Origin: Membranipora membranacea
Taxonomy: Eukaryota; Bryozoa; Gymnolaemata; Cheilostomatida; Membraniporidae
DNA: 64,000 nucleotides
NCBI GenBank assembly: GCA_914767715.1
Contig: OU612074.1
Span: forward strand, 15,238,062 to 15,302,061
Direction of reading: 5' to 3'
The notes below the pieces were generated by a model. That model was not told the DNA's origin, did no database searches, and saw only the letters and a list, made by a program, of their open reading frames with translations. This document shows positions 1 to 14,122 of this stretch, piece after piece. The position numbers were made by a program, and so were the translations under genes. Position 1 is the first letter of the stretch, and the number at the start of each line of letters is the position of its first letter.

Positions 1-485
1 CCATTTATAGATATCAATGCTTTCAGAGTGTTAACCCATTAACAGAATACCAAAGGGGCCCTGAATCGCACTAAATGTTCATAGTGACTAAAATTTCAAA
101 GATGTCAGATGCCAGTTGTCTTTATCTTGACTTGTTCTTATGCTGAGAGCAGGGCCAATGCCTTCTTACCTGGTGCCTCGAAAATCACCTGTCCTGACGT
201 CATATTTAATGTTTTTGTCTCTACAGCTCACCCTGCAGGCCAAAGCAATTTTTTACCGAGAACCATTCATTCTGACATGCCCATCTATGACCTGCCAATC
301 TAAGTGGAATTCCCAAAACTTGATTCTGCATGCTATAGAATAATTTTTCAATTTATCTGGCAGTAATTGCGTCCAACTTTGGAGCTTTGGATCTGCTTTC
401 GTAGTTTTGTTCTGTAGTTTAGTGAATCTTACCTTTTCACTGTAGACATGTCCATGTTCTCACATTAATAATGCTTTATATTTAG
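1..485. other. KDM1A intron (5' side, window edge)
   Basis: No coding segment resembling the amine-oxidase or SWIRM parts of KDM1A was found here. The stretch ends in a T-rich run and an AG directly before the first recognisable tower-domain exon at 486, so it is read as the 3' part of an intron. The short open frames between 109 and 343 have no family features and are taken as chance. Confidence 0.6.
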
Positions 486-3400
486 AATGCAAGAGAAGCG
501 AGTGGTGGAAAAGCAATGTGAATATCAGAGGGCACTTCTAGAACTGCAAGAGAAACTAAAACACACACTCAATCTAGTAAGTTTACAATCCAACAATAGA
601 AACTAAAGCACACACTGGATATAGTAAGTATAGAATCCATTGAGAGAAACTAAAACACAAACTCAATCTAGTAAGTATACAATTTGACGAAAAGCATACT
701 AGGAGGTTGTGCTTCTGATGTGATATTTCACCACCTTGTACGCAATGACATAATGAAGATCTGATTGAGTGTTTGAAGCACTGAGCCTAATATAGGTGCT
801 AGACATATTCTGTAGTAATCGTACCTTATTTACTGCCACCCATCCTTACTGTCTGATTACCCATCGGCCAGACCTAATCCTCACTGAAGCCTTCATTCAC
901 CGTATGTTCATTTTCTTTCAACTTTAATTCTTGGTATAGTAAGTGAGACGGTGATTTAAATTTAACAAGTTATCGAAAAGACTTGATGTGATCAATCATA
1001 CAATATGTTCTACAACCAAAAAATGAGAATTAAATCGAGGATCTGTACACCGTTGCCTGATTAAATTTGTTAACTGGAAATGAAGGTAGGCTACAGCAGT
1101 TCACTGACTACTGGGACTTGTTTGACCCCCAGGTGTGCCCCGACCTGCCTGCAAACTGAGAGCAAAGCCGCGCAATAATTACGGCCTGGCCCCTAAGGCA
1201 CCCACTATTTCGCCTCCTATTCTTTGGAATATGGTGAGTGACTATACCCTGCAAGTTTAACCAACATTATTTTTGACCAACAACTCAAATCTTATTCATG
1301 ACGCATTTCTTACCATGTGCAATGTGTTCTTACTTCACAGTTGAAGGAATGCCAGGCTGTAGTACGAAAGAACCACACAGAATATAAGAAGTCAGTGTTG
1401 GAGCGGGACCAAGCAGACATCAGTAAGGAGTTCTCTATACGCTGCACTCTGAGACTTCTCAATCTGTCTATAAAAGAGCATGATGATCTAGTGGAGAAAC
1501 AGAGAGAAATCGAGAGAAATATTAATGAGCTGAAGGAAAACCCTCCGAGGTAGTGTTCTGTGTAATTCTCACTGGTGCATGATTTGTTGGAAATCTGTTG
1601 AAAAGCCTATGATAATAGTTCCTATATGAAGCCGATTCTATGAGACAAATTCATTTATACAAAACTTTGTACAGAATTCCATTCTGTGATAAGACTCGTT
1701 CAGTTCAGTTCGTCTCTTTTCTACCTGTTCTAAGTCGCTGAAAATGTGTCTACGGTAAAATGTCTATTCCGATCCCATAAATAAAGTTGGCAGCCAAACT
1801 GCAACTGTAAGATAAGCAAGCTTTTAAAATCAGCTGATTTCAAATTATACCACTACCTCCCAAAGATTTGATCCTTGAATTTGTTGTCCTTGTTTGGTGA
1901 TTAATACAAGTCTGGTCTCATACAAAAAAGACTCTTCTGCATTTCAGTGATATATACCTGTCTGGTAAAGACAGACAGATATTAGATTGGCACTTTGCCA
2001 ATCTGGAGTTTGCTAACGCCACCTCGCTGGGTAATCTGTCACTAAAACACTGGGATCAGGATGATGATTTCGAGTTTACTGGGCCTCATCTTACAGGTAT
2101 ATTACAAACCGAAGTTACAACAAAAAAAAAGATTTAAAGGTTCAACCGCATGACCAGTGTTTAAAGACTACCCAAAGACCAGAGCATGTTATCGTCAGGC
2201 AGTTACTTATGATGAAAAAAAAACGTGCTAAAAAACTTCAATGCTCTACTTGGCATGAATGAATGAGGGTGGAAAAGTAACTCCCATTCGTTGCATAATG
2301 ATAGTCACTGTCACCCAGATGTGCAATACAAGAGACAATCACTTCTGGGAAACTGTGACATCATAATGCAGAGAATGGGAGTTACCTTCCCTTATGGGAG
2401 GCACTTCATCAATAAGTCATGCCAAGTAGAGCATTGAATTTTTTTACCGTGTAAATCTGACAAAACTTAATCATAGGTAACTGCCTGACTATAACATGCA
2501 TTGGTCTTTGGATGGTCTTTAACGGTTCAACCGCATGGCCAGTGTTCTATCGAATATCATGGTAGTGGATATATGGATAACAACACCCGTCAGCAAAGCT
2601 CCATGCAAGCAGCTGTGAAATGAAAATGTTTTGGATTTTTCAAATGCTTTATTACTCATGTTTGATAAACAATAATATGACAGTTGAATATATAGGATTA
2701 TCCCTGCTGTCACTTATCACTCGGCAGCTGTCAAACACTTCTGACCACAAAATAACTTCTCCTCGGAATACACTTATTGTCCAGTGGCTAAAAATAGACC
2801 ATCAGAAAGGGAGCAATTATACACGGTAGAAGTTTAAAATCATGTGTTACTAACAGAAATTCCATGGTGGCTATAGCTCTAAATGTAAATTGGTGTACAT
2901 CTGATTACAGTACGTAACGGTTATTCAGTGGTGCCCATAGCCCTGGCAGATGGACTGAACATCAAACTGAACTCTGCGGTACAATCCGTCAAGTACATGA
3001 GTGATAAGGTAGAGATCGATGTGTTCAACCCTCGAGCCAACAACAGAGAAATCAAAACACTCACTGGTAAGACTAACAAAGTAATATAGGTATGATTATG
3101 GTGTTGTTTTTGTCTTCTGCGTTTGTTGTCTTATAATAACAAGAAGACTGAGGTCTTTAAAGAGTGACTAAAATATACAAAGGGGCTTATCGTATAGTTC
3201 GAAAGTAGAGGTATGGCAGACCCCCTTGATAATATGAAGGTGATTTGTCAGCTTGGCACGATGAAGAAAGTTCGCGTATTAGATTTTCTAAGACTTTGTT
3301 TATTTTTTGCACAATAAGCAACCAATTATTGCTTATCAATTTGGCAGCCCAGTAGTAAATACAAATTTGTGATGATCTCATAATATTCTGAAAGCTTGGG

Positions 3401-6400
3401 ATTGACAGCATCACAGTTGGTGGTCAATGTGCGTCTAACTTTTGATAACTTATACTTATTTTTTGCTGTTTGAAAAAAGAGATTGTTAAAATGTGTTCCA
3501 AAAATCTGAAGTACAATAATGAAAATCAAAGCGAAGCTTGCTATACACTTGCTTACCCGTTAAAATTTTTTCACAGATCTTATGCCCTTCCTCAGCCTTG
3601 CTTTCACGCTCTGCTTGAGTTGATGGTAGCAACATTTCAATATCAATTATTCATTATTATGAAATGTCACTACCAGCACTCTTTGTCTCGCTTCGACAGC
3701 CTACTTCGCATTTTACAGCTGATGCGGTATTGTGTACACTGCCTCTGGGTGTATTAAAGGAATCACTAAACCCTTCTGTCAGTCCGAGATCTCCGAACAT
3801 TGTCAACTTTGTACCTCCGCTACCAGAGTGGAAATGTATGGCCGCTCAGAGGATGGGCTTCGGAAATCTCAATAAGGTAAGACCATTAGACAACTATTTA
3901 ATGTGATTCTTCTTTTTTATAGCTTCTTTGGCAGAATGGTTCTCCATTGTTCACAATTGGTTGGATGATCCCTTCAAGATAACACTGTGTATGCAATGAA
4001 CTCCCTCACCCTACCTTTTGTTGGTGTGTGCCTGTTTAGGCTAGCCCTGAAGGTAGGAAAGCCCGGCTCAGTTTAAAAAACATAACCACATGACTTACTG
4101 TATGATGATAATCTAGCCTTGTCTCTCAACTCTATGGCGTTTGTTGTATTCCCAGAATTAAGGGCGGGCACACATGATGTACTGAATCTCAAGCTAAATT
4201 AACTCTAGTTATCATAGATACATATCCTTTTAGGTTAAACTAGATGTCACTGTGGGCTTACATATTTGATTAATATATTCAGCATGTTTTAGATTCTTAA
4301 TCGTATGTGATTGCTGTTTTAGGTGGTTTTGTGTTTTGATCGTATTTTCTGGGACTCATCAGCTAATCTTTTTGGACACGTAGCCACAACAACAGCCTCC
4401 AGAGGTGAACTATTCCTCTTCTGGAATCTCTACAAGGTGTGTGTATGATTACTTTGTCGCACCAGACGTCTATAACTATGGTTGTTAAGGAATAAGGTTT
4501 ATGGTATCATGAAAATTCGGGGAGCCGGGACAAATTGTTGACTGATCTTCAATCTCCCTGAAAAATTGTATAAAATAGTCAGGGCATTCAGTAAGATTGA
4601 TTTTGATCCAATTTGCCTGCATCTGGAGTTGCTTCCCCTAAAACCTGCTTGGAGTTACCAGTAGAATGAATGAATATGCATGCAAATTGGATGAAAGTGT
4701 TTGTGAAGGAATCAGGTTTTTGGTCTAATTTAGAAAGCTGCTATGAAGTTTATGAACAGCAAGTGGCCCAGTTCGAACTGATTTTGCCTCAATGTTGAGA
4801 TTGGAAGGTACTAAAAAGGTATTATTTTGCATATACTATCAATTAAATAGTACCAATTTAGTACCTTGTCATCTCAACTTTGAGTGAAAATGAGTTGAAA
4901 CTGAGCCAAAAATGTTGTCAATCAACGGTATAGCAGTTTTCTGTAGGCCTCAGGGACCACACCTGTGGTGGGCCATAGACCTAAAGTATAGTGTAATTTG
5001 TAATTCGTGATCGTGGAGCAATTTGACATACCCACTTCAAGGCTGTTAATCTTTCGGGATTTGAAATATCTCAACTCACAGCAACTGGAGGTACCTTTCC
5101 GTAACCTCGCCCTTTGAATGATATGGTTAGACTGGTTTGACAAATCATCGGCTTACCTTTCCCAGATTAGGATAAACATTTGTATACTACTACTGGTTCC
5201 GATGGTAATCATTTTACGCCAACTCTCTCTGGTCTGAGTCAGCATCTGCCGCCCAAATGGTATAATTCTGTGTCCGAAACAAAATACCTCATAACTTAGA
5301 CAAAAGCTCCCTCGTATAGTACGGTAGCAACTACTCCCGCACTCCTTGTCCTCAATAGATTCAGTCAGATTAATAGATTCAAGCTTCCATTTTTCTTTTT
5401 TCTCATTGATTTGCTTCCTCTGGCACATTCGGAGTTGTCAATAAATCAGAAGCATCGTGATATTTTTGTCTTTTCGGATTTTAAGATTGTCTTTAGCATA
5501 ATTGGAAGAGCATCACAAAAGTAGAAAATTTATCTCGAGAAGATGTTAAACTCACATCTTTTCTCCATCACCTTCTCCTTTATGGTCCCTTCGTTTTTTG
5601 AAATTTATTTGGCACACAATAGAGAACATGCGGGATGATATCTTCTCCCATTTTAAAGAGGTGGCTCAGTTGGTTAGCGCGCCTGCCCTCTAATGTGCAA
5701 GCGTTGGAGGTCTTGGGTTTGAATCCCGCTGCTGTCTAGCAACTACTGGGCTCGATTGACGCCCCAGGTGTGCTCCGACTTACCTGTAAACTGAGAGCAA
5801 CTTGGCTCCGAATACGGCCGCTCCCTTAAGGCACTGATATTTCTCAGTCTTTGGACAAAGACAGACTTGCGACTTTAACCCATTTCAACCCTTTTAATTA
5901 TAATGTATATTATAATAATAATAACATATCTTCTATTTCACCTCACATTACCAGGTACCAGTACTGCTGGCTCTGGTAGCTGGTGAGGCCAGCTCTATAA
6001 TGGAGGGTATAAGTGATGATGTCATAGTAGCCAGGTGCATAGCTGTACTCAAGGAGATATTTGGGGGCACCGCTGTACCTCAGGTTAGTGTTTTTCAACG
6101 CTTGGTTACATTTTATCATGTTCCATTTATATTCCATTCTAGAAAAGATTGGATGATTAAGATCAATATTTTGTATAATACATCCCATTTTATAATGAGT
6201 AGAGCTTGATTGCATCTATATGAGATGGTCCAAAGATGTTTTGAGGTCCACACGATGCACAAGTCACCCATACTCCATTGACAGCTCTGGGGGAGTATTC
6301 ACTTATACATATACAAGTGTATCTAATCCTATTATATACACTTATATACACTTGTTGATATATTTACCTATAAAAGTAATGCATATGTACACTGCTAAAA

Positions 6401-7687
6401 TGACATTTATAATGGAATTGTAATATATGACACGTTTGTGCTTGGGACCTAAACTTAAGTACCTAAATGTAGTCATACTGACTCTCGTGATCTGACTGGG
6501 CATGTAGATCACTGATCAACTAGGCTATCATTACCACAAAGCAGGTGTCGTAAGGCTAAGTATGCCTCATGCGTGACTTGAATTTGCGCATGTGCAAGAA
6601 CAATGAGTTTAGTTTGGGTTCTGATTGCAACTTTGGAAAGGGGAAATGGGATATCCCCTGCATAAACTGTCAATCAAAATCAGCTAATAATGACAAGAGA
6701 GGATAACTATCAATAACAAATCCGCACGCTTTGGGGAGTATGTCACCAGAGCAGGTAGCCAATCAGATGGCTTCGGAATTCCGAGACTCAATTTTGCAGA
6801 GATCAGCTCATGCCCAGAGCTGAGCATGCGCAGAATGAAATGTAGTATGAAAATTAAATTATTGTTATCTTTGTATTATATTCACAACATTATTGTTCTT
6901 ACCTCTCTGCATTATACAGCCTCGCGAGACGGTAGTGACTAGATGGAGAGCTGATCCGTGGGCCCGAGGTTCCTACTCTTATGTCTCTGCTGGCTCGTCG
7001 GGTAATGACTATGATCTAATGGCTATCCCCGTAGCTAATCCTGATAAACCTGACACTCAGGCTAGGCTATTCTTTGCTGGTGAGCACACTGTCAGGTAAG
7101 ACTACTAAAGCGTGTCAGTAACATCCCCACAATGCGATTCTCTAAACCCATTCTTAAAGTGCATTGTTGGATAGGGAATTGCATTGTGGGATACCTTTTA
7201 CCATTCCTAATTCTGTTTGCAATGACTTTGAAGTCACAAAAACTCTTTAGGCATCTATGCTCGATCTCAGCCTCAAGGGTCCTAAAACATTATACTACTA
7301 CACCACTAGACAACTCTCCTCAACCGCTCTGTCATGTAAAACTCATGGTTCTCCTTTGCTCCTTTTTATGCCAATTCTACTGTCTTCCATTTATTCACCA
7401 CGTAAAACATATTTTTCGTAATGGGCTGCATACCTGCCATAATTGATCACTGTTTCATGTGTTTAGTAACACATCTCAGAGAGTCGCCTTTCTTGATAGA
7501 AGTGGGTATACTATCAGCCTTTCTGTCACAATACAGCCATGCCATTTCAACTGCTGCAACTTGTTACTCGCCCTGTATTTGTAGGAATTACCCAGCTACA
7601 GTACACGGAGCGTTTCTGTCCGGACTGAGAGAAGCTGGAAGGATTGCTGATCAGCTTATAGGAGCTCCTTATGCTCAAGTCAAGTGA
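486..7687 (+). CDS. KDM1A: Lysine-specific histone demethylase 1A (LSD1), C-terminal part, 5' truncated by window
   Basis: FAD-dependent nuclear amine oxidase that demethylates histone H3 with CoREST. Nine exons: 486-576, 1341-1549, 1948-2096, 2911-3066, 3719-3876, 4323-4436, 5955-6083, 6920-7095, 7585-7687 (TGA). All junctions are GT-AG with matching phase, giving 427 codons. Exons 1-2 encode a charged helical hairpin, the CoREST-binding tower, which is quite diverged. Exons 3-9 are strongly conserved: [55 protein letters not shown] (its last Lys corresponds to the catalytic-site lysine of human LSD1), [32 protein letters not shown]-like, LFFAGEHT and [22 protein letters not shown]. The SWIRM domain and the FAD GxGxxG segment lie upstream of the window. 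The protein ends about eight residues after the last helix, with little tail. Introns carry two SINE copies and one inverted-repeat element. The tower distinguishes it from KDM1B and spermine oxidases. Confidence 0.95.
551..691 (+). repeat. 47-bp tandem triplication carrying the exon end and splice donor
   Basis: Three copies, 551-597, 598-644 and 645-691. Each begins AGAAACTAAA and contains the last codons of the first visible KDM1A exon followed by GTAAGT. The three donors start at 577, 624 and 671, exactly 47 bases apart. Only the first gives a junction in frame with the next exon. Use of the second or third would add 47 or 94 bases, and an in-frame TAA occurs soon after the first donor. 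Confidence 0.93.
1093..1290 (+). mobile_element. SINE body, 5'-truncated
   Basis: Matches the tRNA-unrelated body of the copies near 5.65 and 46.1 kb: CTGACTACTGGGA, CCCCCAGGTGTGC, CCGACCTGCCTGCAAACTGA and CCCCTAAGGCAC in order, ending TTTAACCAACATT. The tRNA-like head with A and B boxes is missing. It lies in a KDM1A intron. Confidence 0.85.
2139..2545. mobile_element. MITE family A, full copy with flanking 22-bp direct repeats
   Basis: The element spans 2161-2522 and has imperfect terminal inverted repeats of nearly 50 bp, from TTAAAGACTACCCAAAGACC on the left to GGATGGTCTTTAA on the right. There is no coding capacity. It is flanked by direct repeats GGTTCAACCGCATG[A/G]CCAGTGT at 2139-2160 and 2524-2545, with one mismatch. 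That is much longer than the usual target-site duplication. Same family as 57815-58120. It lies in a KDM1A intron. Confidence 0.85.
5654..5890 (+). mobile_element. tRNA-derived SINE, full length
   Basis: The head has an A-box-like GTGGCTCAGTTGGTTAG at about 5662 and a B-box-like GGGTTTGAATCCC at about 5718, both typical of a tRNA-derived pol III promoter. It is followed by the body shared with the copies at 1.1, 22.1, 46.1 and 62.4 kb (ACTACTGGGCTCGA, CCCCAGGTGTGCTCCGAC, AAACTGAGAGCAACTTGGC, TTAAGGCACT). It sits in the KDM1A intron before the exon at 5955. Confidence 0.9.
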
Positions 7688-8507
7688 TCTGCAGTGAAGG
7701 AACGGCCCTATATATCAGAGTTTGGGCGAAACATGGTGCATCTAGACTGGATAAATTGCCACATTTACAATTAAACAGCCAATTGTGTATGATTGTTTGC
7801 AAAAAGCATTGGGAAATCCTAGTTGAGATCTTGTGGTGTTTTTGTTGAGAGGAGTCAGTTTTCTCACCCAAATTACATTACGATAAGAGTCAGCCCTAGG
7901 CTATACGGAATATTCCTAGCAAAGCGTTTCATTCTGCGTTTTTGAATTTATTTGCGATGGCGTAGCACAAACTGTTGCATGTTATCAATGTTATGCATTT
8001 GGGTAAACTATACCAATATTTTGTTCTCTTGAATATTTGCCAACCTAAGATTAAGATTTATGTATCATTAGAGAATTATGTTCTGGTCAGTCTGCATTGT
8101 TTAACTTCTTCATTTTTCTTTATTAATATGGTTAAACATGTACAAATCAATATTTAAGTTCTACTTTGTCCCTGCTTACTGAAGGCCATGCATCTGTTCC
8201 AATGTTTATATGCATACTGCATGTCATGTAACTTCTGTATCTGAGTTGTATATTCTGTAATATATCGGCTATCACCAAAAACTCAAGTATCACTATTGCT
8301 AGCTGAGAGATGTTTTTGTTTTTCTTTCAGGCCCTTGTATATTATTTAATAGTATCAGGAGCTATCATTTTTATATTGCTGCAAAGCCTAAAATTTTATG
8401 GCTAAGCTCAGTCAAAGAACTGATTGCATAAGATGAGCTAATATTTTATCTAATTCGTTTGGGGAGAAATTCCGACGGTGGGTTCTTGGGTCGTCTCATC
8501 GAATTCT
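7688..8507. other. Intergenic, between convergent KDM1A and the Kunitz array
   Basis: This holds the 3' untranslated parts of both genes. TTTATT at 8119-8124 reads AATAAA on the minus strand and could be a polyadenylation signal for the Kunitz copy ending at 8508. I saw no clear AATAAA for KDM1A on the plus strand. No further gene is visible. Confidence 0.4.
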
Positions 8508-11641
<3,134 letters not shown>

Positions 11642-14122
11642 GGTTGAAGGTTGAACTTGGAATAACAAGTAGTTACTGAATCTCTGGTCCTCCAGCTGTT
11701 GTATGATGGAAAGACCAATTTTTGCAGTCAAAGATGATACACCATTCAGATGTGGCATAACTAATGACACAGGGGTGGAAATAGAAGGGAGGATGATGTG
11801 TCAGTTATTTCATATTGTTTTACCAACGAAAATGAATCCAATGATTGATTTCACTTCTCCTCTCCCCCCTCCCCACAAATTGTAGTTTGGATCCAGGCCA
11901 ATTTTGTTGTTATTTTGTCATTTATCCCATATGTGGCAGGTCGGTAGGGATATGTTTCCAACTGAATCCAACTTAACTCCTTCAAAGATAGAGATTGCCC
12001 TGGTTATAAGACAGTCATAATGTCTTTATATCCAATTGTCTACAAACTGTCTAAGTAATGGTAATGGTGTCTTTCTATTGATGACTTCCAACATATAATA
12101 AAGATGGCTGATCTCAAAGGATTCATTTTGTCAATGTGTTGCCACTGATTGGCTACTTTCACTGATTGGTTGACCTCATATCTAAAGAGTGAAAAACTTT
12201 GGAACAACATTTTTGTAATAAACGAGGGTTTTTGTTGAAATAATAGCTCAAATTTTGCTTATAATATCGGCCCGGACTTAAGATTGTACCTATAAGTATG
12301 CTACCAGATCAGTTTATCATTTTCCTAGATATTTTATGTAAGCTTAGTGCATTCTTAATTATATCAGAGTCTGCATAGATTTGTTTGGGGTAACAGTCAG
12401 ATTACAAACTTATTTAGTCATTCTGTCATAGCAATAGGAAGCTTATATCTATGGCTATATATGAAGGCGTCGTTGGAACCTGGAAGACAAAGTTTCACCC
12501 AATTTTAAATTTTTTCAACATTTTGGACATAGTATTCTACCAACTTTTCAGTCACAACGATAGGAAGCAAATATGTTGGGAATGATATGAAACGTTCGTT
12601 GGAAACTGGAAGACAATTTTGAGATGTTAAAGTTTCTTGTCAAAATTTGATAATTTCCCTGTAGACTGCACTTCTTGCATCGTCTTAGTCATTGTACTAT
12701 CTTATACAATGATCGGACCCCTTATATCTCGGGCCTGATGTGATTGGGTTCAACGAAATCGGAAGACAGGGGATTGCAGAAATCTAGCCAGATGCCAACA
12801 CAAAGGACCAAGAGTAAGATTTTGGGATAAAAATAGAACAACCAGCGATGTGATGGAATAAGACTTGCATAGATGACGAATCCAACATTTATCTGCTGAC
12901 TTTAAACCTTGGCGCGATTATAAAGAACTGGATTGATTCTTTCCCTGACTAAATAAGCAATTTTATTTTTGGATAATACTCATTTGTTGAGAATGTTTGA
13001 CAGCTTGCAGAGACAAATGCAAGAGAGGTCTTTAGGATAGATAAGGGTAAAGTTTATGTACAATACTTTTATTTTAACTTGCAATGATTATCATTAAATT
13101 TAAGATAAATAGTATCCCATCAAGAGCTTGGTGAAGAGAGGAAGGAGCAGTCGGCCAGAGAAATGTGCGTCCTTAGCTTGTCACAGTTATGAAAATTATG
13201 GCATGGCAATTTTTGAGGACAGACTTCATTTGATAAAATGAACATTTAACATTTCAGTTCAAGGCAAAGGTAAGTCCTTGGTTATAACAACTGATCATCC
13301 ATGAAATTTGCTCAAGATTCATTAAGTATTGACAAGACTTTGCAATTTTGTATTTCCCGCGGAAGACCAAATGAATCTTGAGTCACATTGATCATGAAGC
13401 TATCACCGCATGTATTGATTACTTCAATGATTGACTTAGCCGGAGGATAGAGTTTCTTATATTTACTAATTTTGCTGCATTTGGATTGAATCCATTATCT
13501 CATTATTGCAGTTATATTCATATCTACATTAATCTTAATAATTACATTTCTACCTGTTCTGTATCAAATTTTATGCAATTGTCTTACTTACAGATTATTG
13601 AGAACCACTTTTCAGTCTCAACAAAATTTAGGCCGAATCTGTGTCAGGCACAGATCATCAAGTAAATGATTGCTTACGATTCAATAGCCCAAGTGCATAG
13701 GGTGCTAACCGATAGATAGATAACCAAATTTTACCTTGTATTCAAGGAACCTTTGCCTATGATCACAGTGCTAATATTTGATTTTTATGATATAGAGTTT
13801 ATCCATCAAAGTGTGGGTTTATAGTAAAATCACAAGAAGTGAGCTGGACAAGACCTTACACTTCTGTAATTAATACTAAACTGCTAGTGTGCATTTCTCA
13901 ACCCACACATTAGGCCAAATTTTCCTGTGTACCTTCAATGTTGAGATTTGGCTGTAATTTAAGCAATAGCTATTTTGTGCATTAATTTATTTCATTCATG
14001 GAGCTATGTCATATACTTTCCATGGAAAAAATCCATACAATTGAAGATAAACAACACATCACTTTGGCCCACATGTTTGTAGGTATCAAAATTTGACATT
14101 GAAAATTGAATCAGTTGATCTA
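11642..14122. other. Intergenic between two Kunitz genes
   Basis: No exon seen on either strand. Near 11768-11815 is a short block (GGGGTGG, GGGAGGATGATGTGTCAG) that recurs upstream of the other Kunitz genes. A degenerate direct repeat occupies 12425-12760. TTTATT at 13986-13991, on the minus strand, may be the polyadenylation signal of the gene ending at 14123. Confidence 0.5.
12425..12760. repeat. Degenerate direct repeat, about three units of 120-140 bp
   Basis: Two clear units start near 12428 and 12548. They share CAATAGGAAGC/CGATAGGAAGC, then an AT-rich stretch, then CGTTGGAA.CTGGAAGACAA. A third, weaker unit near 12690 keeps AATGATCGGA and GGAAGACA. No coding potential. Confidence 0.55.

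Noticed and set aside
109-343. Two overlapping open frames at the window start
   Set aside because: They lie in a KDM1A intron, have no family features, and do not connect in phase to the exon at 486.
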